64,000 nucleotides of DNA from an uncultured Clostridia bacterium. GTDB taxonomy: Bacteria > Bacillota > Clostridia > TANB77 > CAG-508. Of this stretch, positions 17,527 to 27,331 are shown piece after piece (the stretch's first letter is position 1; every line of letters starts with the position of its first letter). Under the pieces are notes generated by a model. The model searched no databases. It saw only the letters and a list, made by a program, of their open reading frames with translations, and was not told the DNA's origin. Both the position numbers and the translations under genes were made by a program. The stretch spans positions 124,001 through 188,000 of the forward strand of contig CAKOSX010000003.1 of the NCBI GenBank assembly GCA_934119935.1, written 5' to 3'.

Positions 17527-18243
17527 TTATATTGGCTGTTTTGCAGGCATTCCAGGCTTTCTAGGATATTTCTTTGGTGTTGTAGAAACTTTTTTTATTA
17601 CTATTAAATTTCTTTCAATATTTTTATTATCTAGTTGTAAACTTTCTTGTTTTACAATCTCTCCTCCAAGAAGCTTTATTGCTTTTTTCGCTTCCTTTAA
17701 TTCGTCTTCAGCTTTCGGTCCTTTCATGCAAATACATATTCCTCCAACTTTAACAAAAGGTAGCAAATATTCCACAAGAACATTCATTGATGCTACAGCT
17801 CTTGATACAGCAACTTCATATTTTTCTCTATATCCAGGCCTTATACCAAATTCTTCTGCTCTACCATGAATAGTATTAACATTACCTAATTCGAGTTCAG
17901 CCGATATAGAATCTAAAAAATTAATTCTTTTATTTAATGAATCCAGCAATGTAACTTTTGCTTTACAGCTTATTGCTACCGGTAATCCTGGGAACCCAGC
18001 TCCCGTCCCAACATCAATCACGTTATACCCGTCTTCTATATACTTTAGTATTGTTAGAGAATCTATAAAATGTTTTTCAATAATTTCTTTTTCATCAGTT
18101 ATTGCCGTTAAATTTATCTTTTCATTCCATTCGATTAAGCTTTTCATATATTTATAAAATTTTTCAATTTTTTCTTCCGAAATTTTAACATTAATTTCTT
18201 TTTCTTTTTCTTCAAAAAGTTTCTTAAATTCATTAAATTCCAT
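17527..18243 (-). CDS. rsmG: 16S rRNA m7G527 methyltransferase RsmG
   Basis: A 238-residue SAM-dependent methyltransferase that modifies G527 of 16S rRNA. The SAM motif DVGTGAGFPGLPVAI, the acidic LLDSLNKRINFLDSI, and VAVSRAVASMNVLVEYLLP are as in the family. The C-terminus YPRKPGMPAKQPI is the usual family ending. It follows mnmG by 3 nt. Confidence 0.96.
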   Translation of the reverse strand: MEFNEFKKLFEEKEKEINVKISEEKIEKFYKYMKSLIEWNEKINLTAITDEKEIIEKHFIDSLTILKYIEDGYNVIDVGTGAGFPGLPVAISCKAKVTLLDSLNKRINFLDSISAELELGNVNTIHGRAEEFGIRPGYREKYEVAVSRAVASMNVLVEYLLPFVKVGGICICMKGPKAEDELKEAKKAIKLLGGEIVKQESLQLDNKNIERNLIVIKKVSTTPKKYPRKPGMPAKQPI

Positions 18244-18246
18244 TAT

Positions 18247-20124
18247 TTATCTCCTTTTCAATTGTTCTAAATATATTAACAATACGGATATATCAGCAGG
18301 TGAAACGCCTGATATTCTTGAGGCTTGGCCTACAGACTCTGGTTTTATTTTATTTAATTTTTGCCTTGCCTCTATTCTTAATCCACTTAATTCTGAATAA
18401 TCTATATCTTTAGGCAACTTTTTATTTTCTAGTTTTTTGAATTTTTCAACTTGTGCTTCTTCTAATTTTATATATCCTTCATATTTTACTTGAATTTCTA
18501 CTTCATTTTCCTCTTCTTTTGATAATTTTGGCATATTTTCATCTATTTCTTTAAGATACTCATACTTTATCTCTGTTCTTTTTAATAAATCTGCTAGTTT
18601 TACTCCTATTTTAATATTTGATGAACCATATTTTGATAAAATTTCATTCACTTTTTCAGTTGGTTTAACAGTTACTTTCTTTAATCTCTCAATTTCATTA
18701 AAAATATGCGCTTTTTTTCTTAAAAATCCTTCATATCTTTCATCTGATATCAATCCATTCTCATGTCCTATATTCATTAATCTTAAATCAGCATTATCTT
18801 GTCTTAATAAAAGCCTATATTCTGCTCTAGAGGTCATCATTCTATATGGTTCATTTGTCCCTTTTGTAACAATATCGTCAATTAAAACACCTATATAAGC
18901 CTGAGATCTATCTAATATCACTGGTTCTTTACCTTGTAATTTTCTTGCAGCATTAATACCTGCAATTATTCCCTGTGCTGCAGCTTCTTCATATCCTGAT
19001 GTACCATTTACTTGTCCTGCTAAGAATAATCCTTCTATTTCTTTGTACTCTAATGATAGTTTTAATGTTGAAGGGTCTATACAATCATATTCGATTGCAT
19101 ATGCGGGTCTTGTAAATTCAACATGTTCCAGTCCTGGCAATGTTCTATACATAGCTATTTGTACGTCTTCTGGCAAAGAAGAACTCATTCCTTGTACATA
19201 CATTTCATCAGTATCCCTTCCAAGAGGCTCTATAAATACCTGATGTCTTTCTTTATCAGCAAATCTTACGACTTTATCTTCAATAGATGGGCAATATCTT
19301 GGGCCAGTTCCCTTTATTTCACCGCCATAAAGAGGTGAACGACTTAAATTATCCCTAATAATTTGATGTGTTTTAGCATTTGTATAAGTTAAATAACATG
19401 GTAATTGTTCTATTTCAGGGTCTATCTTATCATCTAAAGAAAATAATTCTATATTTTTATCTCCATTTTGAATTTCCATTTTAGAAAAATCAATTGAATT
19501 CTTATTTACTCTTGCTGGAGTGCCTGTTTTAAACCTTAAAAGTTTAATATTTAATTTTTCAAGAACTTTAGATAACTTATTTGCAGGAAAAACTCCATCA
19601 GGGCCTCCCTCAAAAGAGTTTTCTCCTATAAAAATCTTTCCTCTTAAATATGTTCCTGTGCATAGTATTACTTCTTTTACAGTATATACAGCTCCTACAT
19701 TTGTCTCAATGCTAGCTATTTTTCCATTTTCAACACCGATATCAACTATTTCTGCCTGTTTCAAATACAAATTAGGTTGTCTTTCAAGAGTATGTTTCAT
19801 TTCCATTTGATATTTTTTTCTGTCAGCCTGTGCTCTTAATGAATACACTGCTGGTCCCTTTGATGTATTTAACATTCTCATTTGAACGAAGGTCTTATCT
19901 ATATTTTTTCCCATTTCACCGCCTAAGCAATCTATTTCTCTTACCAAGTGGCCTTTAGAACTTCCTCCTATGTGTGGATTACATGGCATATTTGCTACTG
20001 CCTCCAAACTTATAGAAAACAATAACGTTTTCATTCCCATTCTTGCAGCAGCAAGTGCTGCTTCACATCCTGCATGTCCTGCTCCAACTACTGCAATATC
20101 ATATTCTCCTGCATCGTATTTCAT
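18247..20124 (-). CDS. mnmG: tRNA uridine-34 modification enzyme MnmG (GidA)
   Basis: A 625-residue FAD-dependent enzyme. With MnmE it installs the carboxymethylaminomethyl group at U34 of tRNAs. The N-terminal dinucleotide fold is [19 protein letters not shown], followed by [22 protein letters not shown] with the active-site Cys, and [17 protein letters not shown] with the second Cys. The C-terminal helical domain ends with [28 protein letters not shown]. Length is typical. Confidence 0.97.
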   Translation of the reverse strand: MKYDAGEYDIAVVGAGHAGCEAALAAARMGMKTLLFSISLEAVANMPCNPHIGGSSKGHLVREIDCLGGEMGKNIDKTFVQMRMLNTSKGPAVYSLRAQADRKKYQMEMKHTLERQPNLYLKQAEIVDIGVENGKIASIETNVGAVYTVKEVILCTGTYLRGKIFIGENSFEGGPDGVFPANKLSKVLEKLNIKLLRFKTGTPARVNKNSIDFSKMEIQNGDKNIELFSLDDKIDPEIEQLPCYLTYTNAKTHQIIRDNLSRSPLYGGEIKGTGPRYCPSIEDKVVRFADKERHQVFIEPLGRDTDEMYVQGMSSSLPEDVQIAMYRTLPGLEHVEFTRPAYAIEYDCIDPSTLKLSLEYKEIEGLFLAGQVNGTSGYEEAAAQGIIAGINAARKLQGKEPVILDRSQAYIGVLIDDIVTKGTNEPYRMMTSRAEYRLLLRQDNADLRLMNIGHENGLISDERYEGFLRKKAHIFNEIERLKKVTVKPTEKVNEILSKYGSSNIKIGVKLADLLKRTEIKYEYLKEIDENMPKLSKEEENEVEIQVKYEGYIKLEEAQVEKFKKLENKKLPKDIDYSELSGLRIEARQKLNKIKPESVGQASRISGVSPADISVLLIYLEQLKRR

Positions 20125-20153
20125 TTTTTTAACTCCTTTTTTATTAGTCTCAC

Positions 20154-20196
20154 GTTTTCATGAAAACATATCTTTTAAGTTGGTTTTCACGAAAAC
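20154..20196. promoter_or_regulatory. Two parS-like palindromes
   Basis: GTTTTCATGAAAAC (20154-20167, a perfect palindrome) and GTTTTCACGAAAAC (20183-20196) lie 29 bp apart in the mnmE-mnmG gap. They share the outer GTTT/AAAC with the Firmicutes parS consensus GTTTCACGTGAAAC but differ in the central six bases. They could be a lineage variant of parS, which usually clusters near parAB and oriC, or operators for another regulator. Confidence 0.45.
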
Positions 20197-20256
20197 ATCT
20201 GTGTATTTCAAATTATGTTTACATAATGTTGTGTGCTTGTTTTTCCTTGTTTTTCC

Positions 20257-21624
20257 TTATTTTCCAAGGCAAAACTTCTTAAATATCTCATTTATAATAT
20301 CTTCTGTAACATTTTCTCCTGTAATTTCCGATAATTTTTCCAATATATCTTTTAAACAAATTGCCGTAATATCCACTGGCATATGATTTTCTAAGCTTTC
20401 TCTAGCCTTGGCTGTGTCTTCCAATGCTAATAGTATTTGTTGTTTGTGCCTATTATTGGTTATAATTTCAGTATTTTCACAATCTAATTCATTTAATTTA
20501 AACAATTCCTCTATTTTATTATATAATTCATCTAAACCAGTTTCATTAATTGTAGAAAATTCTATTACATCATTTTCTAATTTTTTTATTTTTTCATTTT
20601 CTTTAATTAGATTTTTTCCAAGGTCTACCTTGTTAATTAATATAATTGTCTTTTTTCCTTCTATTAGATCTAATATTTTTTGATCCTGTTCGTCAAACGC
20701 ACGAGAATCGTCAAATAAAGCAATTATTAGTTCAGCATTACTTATATTGTTTATACTTCTTTTTACTCCTATTTTTTCAATCTCGTCGTTTGTTTTTCTT
20801 ATTCCAGCCGTGTCCACAATTTTTAATGGAATACCTTTTATATTTATGTACTCTTCAATAGTATCTCTAGTTGTCCCTTCTATATCACTTACTATTGCTC
20901 TGTTTTCTCCAAGTATTAAATTTAAAAGCGATGATTTGCCCACATTTGGTTTTCCAACAATTGCTGTTTTAATTCCCTCTTTTAAAATTTTACCATTTTC
21001 AAAGCTATTTTTTAATTTTAACAATTTTTCTTCCACACTATTTAATGTGTCTTTTATTTTATTATTTGTAGTCTCTTCTATGTCATATTCTGGATAATCA
21101 ATAGATGCCTCTATATCTGCCATCAAATTCAAAATTTCACGCTGTATATCTTTTATTTTTTTTGATAAACTTCCCTCTAAATGCCTTTGAGCAACAATCA
21201 TTTCCTTTTCCGTCTTAGAATTTATAACATCTATTACTGCTTCAGCCTGAGACAAATCAATTCTTCCATTCATAAAAGCTCTTTTAGTAAACTCTCCTGG
21301 TTCAGCTAAAACAGCACCATTTTTTAAGCATTCCTCTAAAATTTGATTTTCTACAACCATCCCACCATGTGAGTTTATTTCGCACATGTTCTCTTTAGTA
21401 TAACTTTTAGGTGCAACAAAATAAGAGACTAACACTTCATCAATAATTTCACCATTTTTACTCTTTACAATATTTCCATATTTTATAGAATATCCTTTTA
21501 TTTCTCCATTATTTTTAGGTTTAAATATTTTCTTCAATATTTCAAAACAATCATCACCGCTCAATCTAATTATTCCAATTCCCGCATTGCCCGGTGCCGT
21601 AGATATTGCAGCTATTGTACTCAT
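20257..21624 (-). CDS. mnmE: tRNA modification GTPase MnmE (TrmE)
   Basis: A 455-residue GTPase partner of MnmG. It has the N-terminal tetrahydrofolate-binding domain (TIAAISTAPGNAGIGIIRLSG), then a helical domain split by the G domain. G1 is GKPNVGKSSLLN, G2 region GTTRDTIEE, G3 DTAGIR and G4 NKVD. It ends FKKFCLGK, the family's conserved C-terminal FCIGK with the catalytic cysteine. Confidence 0.97.
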   Translation of the reverse strand: MSTIAAISTAPGNAGIGIIRLSGDDCFEILKKIFKPKNNGEIKGYSIKYGNIVKSKNGEIIDEVLVSYFVAPKSYTKENMCEINSHGGMVVENQILEECLKNGAVLAEPGEFTKRAFMNGRIDLSQAEAVIDVINSKTEKEMIVAQRHLEGSLSKKIKDIQREILNLMADIEASIDYPEYDIEETTNNKIKDTLNSVEEKLLKLKNSFENGKILKEGIKTAIVGKPNVGKSSLLNLILGENRAIVSDIEGTTRDTIEEYINIKGIPLKIVDTAGIRKTNDEIEKIGVKRSINNISNAELIIALFDDSRAFDEQDQKILDLIEGKKTIILINKVDLGKNLIKENEKIKKLENDVIEFSTINETGLDELYNKIEELFKLNELDCENTEIITNNRHKQQILLALEDTAKARESLENHMPVDITAICLKDILEKLSEITGENVTEDIINEIFKKFCLGK

Positions 21625-21785
21625 ATTACCACTCTCCTTATAACATTAATCATCAAGCTATTTTAAATATCTTACCATTAATCTTATTTTTATATTTTAT
21701 TATTAATTTTCATTTATAAAAAAGTCAAAGTTAGACAATAGTATATATACTAAAATCCGAACTTTGACTTCCGATTTATATTCAA

Positions 21786-22478
21786 TTATTTTTTTGCTAT
21801 AACAACTCTTCTTCTATCGCCTTCACCAATACTATAAGTTTTAACAAACTCACTATTCTGTAATTCGGTATGTAGTATTTTTCTTTCATAAGCTGTCATA
21901 GGCTCTAGTGTTACTGATTTTCCTGTTTTCTTTACAGTTTTTTCAACTTTCCTTGCTAATTCTTCTAATGTTTTCTTTCTAGCATCTTTATAATTTCCAA
22001 TATCAAGTATAACTTTAATATTTCCATCGCTATTCTTACTTGCAATTGTTGTTAACAATACTTGTAAAGAATTTAGTGCTTCTCCCCTATATCCTATCAA
22101 TCTAACAGATTCTTCGCCTTTTATATTAACATATAATACAGATTCTTCACATTTTACAATATATTCTATATTATTAGATATCTGTTTCAAAAATGAATTT
22201 AAGAAATTTTCAATAGCAACTTTTGCATCATTTATTTCTTCTGGTTTTATATCTTTTTTTTCCTGTTTTTTTTCTTTTATTTCTGAAACTTCATCTTCCC
22301 TAAGGGTTAATTCAACTTTCACAACATGTGGATCTAAAATGCTAAAAAAGCTTTTTTTCTTTTCTTCAAGTATCTTTACATCAACTTGATTTCTTGATAC
22401 TTTAAGTTCTTTTAATCCTTTTTCTATAGCTTCTGTAGAAGTTTTGCCTTCTGCAATAATAGTTTTAGGCATTTCCAT
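21786..22478 (-). CDS. khpB: KhpB/Jag RNA-binding protein
   Basis: Jag_N domain (KTIIAEGKTSTEAIEKGLKEL), then a KH domain (about 100-160, SVRLIGYRGEALNSLQVLL) and a C-terminal R3H domain (LEPMTAYERKILHTEL, then SIGEGDRRRVVIAKK). With KhpA it binds RNA and affects cell elongation in Gram-positives. The start was set at the ATG giving MEMPKTI, because AAGGAGG lies just upstream; a longer frame would overlap yidC by 41 nt. The chosen start overlaps yidC by 14 nt, suggesting coupled translation. Confidence 0.92.
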   Translation of the reverse strand: MEMPKTIIAEGKTSTEAIEKGLKELKVSRNQVDVKILEEKKKSFFSILDPHVVKVELTLREDEVSEIKEKKQEKKDIKPEEINDAKVAIENFLNSFLKQISNNIEYIVKCEESVLYVNIKGEESVRLIGYRGEALNSLQVLLTTIASKNSDGNIKVILDIGNYKDARKKTLEELARKVEKTVKKTGKSVTLEPMTAYERKILHTELQNSEFVKTYSIGEGDRRRVVIAKK

Positions 22479-23343
22479 TCTCCTCCTTGTTAAATATTTT
22501 GTCAATTATAAGTCTTTCAATTATAATTAAAATATTACTTACTAACCAATATAATGCTAGTCCTAAAGGAGCTATAAATGCAATTGATATAGACATTATT
22601 GGTACCATATACATCATGCTATTATTCATCTCTTGCATTGCTTCTAGACTCTCATCTGCCTCATCTTTTTTATCTCCAACATTTTCCTTATTTTCAGATG
22701 TTTTCTCTTCAATTTGCAAAACCTTATTTTTGTTCTTTTTCTTTCCATTCGTTATTTTTATTGAGACAAACGATGTAATTATATATAATACAGGTATAAT
22801 ATATACTGTAATATCACTCATATTTTGATTTGGAACTTTGCTTAGATCTAAACCTAAAAATTCCATATTAATATTTACATTTTCGTCTGTACTTGCTTTT
22901 TTCTGTATTACTTGTATTTCTGGGTAAGCAGATGCTTTTCCCTCTTCATTTTTTATTTCTTCTACATATCCATTTATTATGTTTGTATCAACTTTTTTCA
23001 TATAAGTTAAAGGTTTACTTACAAGCCAAAATACAGAAAGAATAATTATAATTTGTAATATAGAACTTAAGCATCCACTAAATGGATTAAGTTTTTCCCT
23101 TTTATACAAATCAATTGTTTCTTGATTTAGTTTCTCAGGATTATTCTTATACTTTCTCTGTATTTCTTTCATTTTTTCCTGCATTTTTTCATTTTTCTTG
23201 ATTGATTTTTGTTGTGATATAGTTACAGGTATTAATATAATTCTTAAAATTACTGAAAAAATTATAATTGCAATTCCATAATTATTAAATATGTTGTAAA
23301 GAAAGTTAAGTAAATAGCCAAATAAATTTGCTATTGCTCCCAT
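22465..23343 (-). CDS. yidC: Membrane protein insertase YidC/SpoIIIJ
   Basis: A 292-residue Gram-positive-type insertase with an N-terminal membrane segment, the conserved LRIILIPVTISQQKSIKKNEKMQ region carrying the hydrophilic-groove Arg, then PFSGCLSSILQIIIILSVFW and later membrane helices. A charged insertion (KKKNKNKVLQIEEKTSENKENV and onward, about 200-232) sits between helices. It inserts membrane proteins with or without Sec. Sporulating relatives use it in forespore development. Confidence 0.95.
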   Translation of the reverse strand: MGAIANLFGYLLNFLYNIFNNYGIAIIIFSVILRIILIPVTISQQKSIKKNEKMQEKMKEIQRKYKNNPEKLNQETIDLYKREKLNPFSGCLSSILQIIIILSVFWLVSKPLTYMKKVDTNIINGYVEEIKNEEGKASAYPEIQVIQKKASTDENVNINMEFLGLDLSKVPNQNMSDITVYIIPVLYIITSFVSIKITNGKKKNKNKVLQIEEKTSENKENVGDKKDEADESLEAMQEMNNSMMYMVPIMSISIAFIAPLGLALYWLVSNILIIIERLIIDKIFNKEENGNA

Positions 23344-23357
23344 ATTTTTACCTCCAA

Positions 23358-23597
23358 TCAGTTTAAAGGATCATATCCACCCTTTGAAAACGGATTACAT
23401 TTTAATATTCTAAAAATTCCTTTTGCAATGCCTTTTATACATCCATATTTTTCAATTGCTTGTTTAGTATATTCTGAACATGTCGGATAAAATTTGCAAT
23501 TAATTCCTCCATGAGCTAATAATTTTGATATATGTTTTTGATAAAATTCTATTGATCTTATCAATCCTCTTCTAAAAAATAAACTAATTTTCTTCAA
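23358..23597 (-). CDS. yidD: Membrane protein insertion efficiency factor YidD
   Basis: A 79-residue YidD-family protein with the conserved FYQKHISKLLAHGG, CKFYPTCSEY and KGIFRILKCNPFSKGGYDP. It overlaps the end of rnpA by 14 nt and precedes yidC by 14 nt, the usual rpmH-rnpA-yidD-yidC order. Confidence 0.95.
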   Translation of the reverse strand: MKKISLFFRRGLIRSIEFYQKHISKLLAHGGINCKFYPTCSEYTKQAIEKYGCIKGIAKGIFRILKCNPFSKGGYDPLN

Positions 23598-23931
23598 ATA
23601 AGTCAGCCTCTTTAAAAATTTCCACTATTTCTTTATGGACTTCTCGAAAACTAATATTTTCAATTGGTTCTTTTTTATTCCAAAGAAAAACAATATTGTA
23701 CCCTTGCTTTATCTTTTTCATTTCTTTATAGTATGACTCTCTTATTATTCTCTTTATTTTATTTCTATTTACAGCATTACAAAGTTTTGTGCTTATTGCA
23801 ATTCCTATTATATTTTTGTTTTTATTGTTTTTTGTTATGTAAACAATTATTTGCTTTTTAACATGATAATTGCCTCTTTTTATAACATTGCTAAATTCAT
23901 AATTTTTCTTTAATGTATTAATCTTTTTCAT
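23584..23931 (-). CDS. rnpA: Ribonuclease P protein component
   Basis: A 115-residue basic protein that binds RNase P RNA for tRNA 5' maturation. The family signature NAVNRNKIKRIIRESY is present, along with an N-terminal LKKNYEFSNVIKRGN. Length is typical. Confidence 0.95.
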   Translation of the reverse strand: MKKINTLKKNYEFSNVIKRGNYHVKKQIIVYITKNNKNKNIIGIAISTKLCNAVNRNKIKRIIRESYYKEMKKIKQGYNIVFLWNKKEPIENISFREVHKEIVEIFKEADLFEEN

Positions 23932-23981
23932 ATTTTATCGCATACCTTTCTCAAGGCACAAATCTTACATCATTACAAAAA

Positions 23982-24007
23982 AGCCACTAACAACATTTCT
24001 AGTGGCT
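23982..24007 (-). terminator. Hairpin between rpmH and rnpA
   Basis: Stem AGCCACTA/TAGTGGCT with a 10-nt loop, followed on the minus strand by TTTTTTG. It would partly terminate rpmH transcripts before rnpA, lowering RnpA relative to L34. Confidence 0.7.
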
Positions 24008-24019
24008 CTCTGCTTTAAA

Positions 24020-24154
24020 TTAAGCACTTAATTTTTCTCTTCCTTTAGCACGTCTAGCTTTTATTACATTTCTTCCAGCTCTTGTGCTCATTCTCTTCAT
24101 AAAACCATGCTCTTTTTTGTTTTGTCTCTTTTTTGGTTGATATGTTCTTTTCAT
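24020..24154 (-). CDS. rpmH: Ribosomal protein L34
   Basis: A 44-residue protein beginning [21 protein letters not shown] and ending [12 protein letters not shown], the canonical L34 sequence pattern. RBS GGAGG lies upstream of the ATG. It is divergent from dnaA and is the first gene of the leftward origin operon. Confidence 0.97.
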   Translation of the reverse strand: MKRTYQPKKRQNKKEHGFMKRMSTRAGRNVIKARRAKGREKLSA

Positions 24155-24210
24155 TCTCTGCACCTCCAATATTTATATAATTTGATAATTTTCTTTCACA
24201 AGTATTACTT

Positions 24211-24240
24211 ATTATATACCTGTTTTTCATGTTATGTCAA
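24211..24240 (-). promoter_or_regulatory. Promoter of rpmH operon
   Basis: On the minus strand TTGACA, 18-nt spacer, TATAAT, about 57 nt before the rpmH start. Confidence 0.65.
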
Positions 24241-24287
24241 TAGTTTGATGTAAATTTAAATATTTTTATTTTTATTCGGGTTTTATA

Positions 24288-24317
24288 TTGACTATTGAAC
24301 CCATTTTTTGATATTAT
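24288..24317 (+). promoter_or_regulatory. Promoter of dnaA
   Basis: TTGACT, 18-nt spacer, TATTAT, about 175 nt before the dnaA start. The DnaA boxes at 24403-24447 lie in the transcribed leader, allowing autoregulation. Confidence 0.5.
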
Positions 24318-24402
24318 ATACAAAAATAAGAGGTAATAAAGACTTTTATGTTTTTTTGCTTAATTTTTACTAAAAAACATAGCGGAATAGCTGGTTTGCG
24401 AG

Positions 24403-24447
24403 TTATCCACAGTTTGTGGATAACTATGTGGATAACTATGTGAATAA
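24403..24447. other. oriC upstream DnaA-box cluster
   Basis: Four DnaA boxes within 45 bp: TTATCCACA at 24403-24411, TGTGGATAA at 24415-24423 and again at 24427-24435, and TGTGAATAA at 24439-24447. The last three are in the opposite orientation to the first, and the last two copies are 12 bp apart. This is the upstream half of a bipartite Firmicutes origin. The rest of 24155-24493 holds only the two divergent promoters and A/T-rich sequence. Confidence 0.9.
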
Positions 24448-24493
24448 AATATTTTCCTATCTTTATTCTAGGATTTTGGAAGGATGAACATAA

Positions 24494-25840
24494 ATGCAAA
24501 ATGAACTAAATGATTTATTAACAAAAGCAAAAGAACTTTTAAAAGAAGAGACTACAAAAATTTCATATGAGACTTGGATAAAAGTATTAGAGATTCAAAG
24601 TGAAGAAAACGGTCATATTGTATTATTAACATCTACAGATTTTCAGAAGAACATCGTTTCATCTAAATATCTAGATTTGTTAACTAATACATTTAATTAT
24701 TTAACAAATAAAGATTGTACTGTTTCTATTGTATCAAGAGAAGAACTTGAAGCAGCATCAAATAAGGCCGATTTAAGAGATATTTCCAGCATTGAAGCTC
24801 CTATTAATTATGCCACAACAAATTTAAACCCAAAGTACACATTTTCTACATTTGTTGTCGGAAATAATAATAGGTTTGCTCATGCTGCCGCTTTAGCAGT
24901 TGCAGAAGCTCCAGCAGCTTCTTATAACCCACTTTATCTATATGGTGGTGTTGGTTTGGGAAAAACTCACTTAATGCATGCAATTGGCAATGAAATATTA
25001 AGAAATAACAAGAATTCTAAAATATTATATGTTACTTCTGAAAACTTTACCAATCAACTTATTAATGCAATAAAAGATAATACCAACGATCAGTTTAGGA
25101 ATAAATATAGAAGTATTGATATTCTGCTAATAGATGATATACAATTTATTGCAGGAAAAGAGCGTATTCAAGAAGAATTTTTCCACACTTTTAATACATT
25201 ATATGAAAGTGGAAAACAAATAATTCTTTCTAGTGATAAACCACCAAAAGATATTCAATTATTAGAAGATAGATTAAAATCTAGATTTGAATGGGGAATA
25301 ATGGCTGATATATCAAACCCTGATTATGAAACACGTCTTGCAATACTTAGAAAAAAAGCTCAACTAGATAATATTCTAATTGATGATGAAATTCTTTCAA
25401 TTATAGCAACACGTATAGATTCTAATATCAGGGAACTTGAAGGAACATTAAATAAATTAATTGCAACAGCATCTTTAACACATAGTCCAATTACACTTGA
25501 AATGGCTGAAAAAGCAATTAATGATATAGTTTCACAAAAGGAAAAAGTAATTTCGTCAGATTTTATTCAAGAAACAGTAGGAAAATACTTTAATATAAAT
25601 CCAAAGGATTTAAAAGGATCAAAAAGATCTAATGATATAACTTTCCCAAGACAAATAGCAATGTACTTATGCAGAAATGTTGCAAACATGTCTCTACCTC
25701 AGATAGGGCGTGACTTTGGCAAAAGAGATCATACGACAGTAATGCATGCTTGCAATAAAATAGAAAAAGATATAAAGGAAAGTAAAGAAACAAAACTAAT
25801 TGTGGAAAGTGTGAAAAACATTTTGCTTGAAGGAAAATAA
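24494..25840 (+). CDS. dnaA: Chromosomal replication initiator DnaA
   Basis: A 448-residue AAA+ initiator. Domain I is at about 1-80, followed by a short linker. The AAA+ domain starts at NPKYTFSTFVVGNNNRFAHAAA, with Walker A GGVGLGKT at 151-158, Walker B LLIDDIQFI, and a sensor with RLKSRFEWG. The domain IV helix-turn-helix has the box-binding signature GRDFGKRDHTTVMHAC. RBS GGAAGGA lies before the ATG. Confidence 0.98.
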   Translation: MQNELNDLLTKAKELLKEETTKISYETWIKVLEIQSEENGHIVLLTSTDFQKNIVSSKYLDLLTNTFNYLTNKDCTVSIVSREELEAASNKADLRDISSIEAPINYATTNLNPKYTFSTFVVGNNNRFAHAAALAVAEAPAASYNPLYLYGGVGLGKTHLMHAIGNEILRNNKNSKILYVTSENFTNQLINAIKDNTNDQFRNKYRSIDILLIDDIQFIAGKERIQEEFFHTFNTLYESGKQIILSSDKPPKDIQLLEDRLKSRFEWGIMADISNPDYETRLAILRKKAQLDNILIDDEILSIIATRIDSNIRELEGTLNKLIATASLTHSPITLEMAEKAINDIVSQKEKVISSDFIQETVGKYFNINPKDLKGSKRSNDITFPRQIAMYLCRNVANMSLPQIGRDFGKRDHTTVMHACNKIEKDIKESKETKLIVESVKNILLEGK

Positions 25841-25941
25841 TTGATATATATATACTTTCAAGAGAAAAATTAAATGAATGTTTGCAAAATGAATGTTTGA
25901 TTTCAAACTTCAAACTCATTCTTAGAGATAAGTTCTATGAG

Positions 25942-26150
25942 TTATACACACCCCCCTGTTGATAACATGTTGATAACATGTTGATAACTTCATAATCCAC
26001 AGTTTCAATTTTTACCTGTGAATAACTTTACAATTTATCCACAAAGTTATCAACACGAAAATCACTAGGGAAATAAACAATTAACATAGTTTTCCACACA
26101 ATCCACAGCACCTATTACTACTACTACTAAATATATTTATATTATTATAA
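25942..26150. other. oriC core: DnaA boxes, DnaA-trios and DNA unwinding element
   Basis: In the dnaA-dnaN gap. TTATACACA (25942) is followed by three exact direct copies of TGTTGATAA at 25957, 25968 and 25979 (period 11 bp). Then come TAATCCACA (25993), TGTGAATAA (26017), TTATCCACA (26035), TTATCAACA (26047), TTTTCCACA (26090) and CAATCCACA (26099). Right after the last box is a short GC patch and then repeated CTA triplets (26116-26130), matching the DnaA-trio motif. A pure A/T stretch to 26150 is the likely opening site. This order matches the known B. subtilis basal unwinding system. The gap 25841-25941 holds nothing else I can name. Confidence 0.9.
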
Positions 26151-26166
26151 AGGAGACGATTTCAAA

Positions 26167-27288
26167 ATGAAACTAATTTGTGAGAAGGATAAAATCCTTA
26201 AAGCCCTTAATTCCGTAACTAAAGCTGTTGCTGTAAGAACAACAATGCCTATATTAGAGGGTATTTTAATTCAAACAAATGATAACGAAATAAAATTAAC
26301 AACTTATGATTTAGAGATAGGTATAGAATATATAATTAATGATTGTAAAGTAGAAGAACAAGGAGCTACTGTTGTAAATGCTATAATGTTTACTGAAATT
26401 ATTAGAAGATTACCAGATACAGATATAAGCATAGAAGTAAATGATAAAAATCTTCTTGTTATTGAATGTGAAGGTTCTTTATATAAACTTGCAACAATGA
26501 ATCCAGACGAATTCCCAGAATTACCAAAAATAAGTGTAGAGAATTCTATTGAAATTGAGCAAACAATTTTAAAAGATATGATTAGAAAAACAATATTTGC
26601 TGTAAGTACAGAAGAAAATAGACCTATATTTACAGGATGTTTATTTGAAATAGCAAATAATAAATTAAATGTTGTTGCAGTTGATGGATTTAGACTTGCT
26701 TGGAAGAGTAAATTCCTACAAAATAAAGTCAACAATTTTTCTGCAGTAATACCAGGAAGAACTTTAAATGAAATAAATAAAATTTTAATAGACTCTTTTG
26801 ATATGATAAAAATTGGTGTTGCTAAAAATCAAGTTTTATTCGAGATGGAAAATTGTAAAATAGTAACACGATTATTAGATGGAGAATTTTTAAACTATTC
26901 AAGTGTTATTCCATCTACATGGGAAACACGAGTAAGAGTAAATAAATCTATGTTACAAGATTGTTTTGAAAGAGTAAGTTTAATTTCTGCATCAAGTATA
27001 GAAAAAGAAAAGAAATATCCAGTTAAAGTAACAGTTGATATTGGAAAAGTAACAATTTCTTGTACAAACCAAACAGGTGATGCAAAAGAAGAAATATATG
27101 TATCAACAGAAGGTAAAAATTTGGAAGCAGGATTTAATCCAAAATATTTCTTAGATGCACTTAGAAATATTGATGATGAAGAAATTTTCGTTGATTTTGG
27201 TACAAGTATTTCACCATGTATAATTAGACCAGTTGATGAAGAGGGAGATTATACATATATGATTTTACCTATAAAATTAAAAGACTAA
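26167..27288 (+). CDS. dnaN: DNA polymerase III sliding clamp (beta)
   Basis: A 373-residue clamp with three repeated clamp folds, starting MKLICEKDKILKALNSVTKAV. Conserved blocks TMPILEGILI, RPIFTGCLFE and the C-terminal YTYMILPIKLKD (the MxP-(M/I)R(L)-like end) are present. RBS AAAGGAG lies before the ATG. It immediately follows oriC. Confidence 0.98.
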   Translation: MKLICEKDKILKALNSVTKAVAVRTTMPILEGILIQTNDNEIKLTTYDLEIGIEYIINDCKVEEQGATVVNAIMFTEIIRRLPDTDISIEVNDKNLLVIECEGSLYKLATMNPDEFPELPKISVENSIEIEQTILKDMIRKTIFAVSTEENRPIFTGCLFEIANNKLNVVAVDGFRLAWKSKFLQNKVNNFSAVIPGRTLNEINKILIDSFDMIKIGVAKNQVLFEMENCKIVTRLLDGEFLNYSSVIPSTWETRVRVNKSMLQDCFERVSLISASSIEKEKKYPVKVTVDIGKVTISCTNQTGDAKEEIYVSTEGKNLEAGFNPKYFLDALRNIDDEEIFVDFGTSISPCIIRPVDEEGDYTYMILPIKLKD

Positions 27289-27331
27289 AATAAAGGAAAA
27301 ATAAAAAAGTTTTCCACAATAGAGGCACAAT

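Noticed and set aside
22478..22505. Upstream start for khpB
   Set aside because: It would overlap yidC by 41 nt and lacks an RBS, whereas AAGGAGG precedes the chosen ATG.
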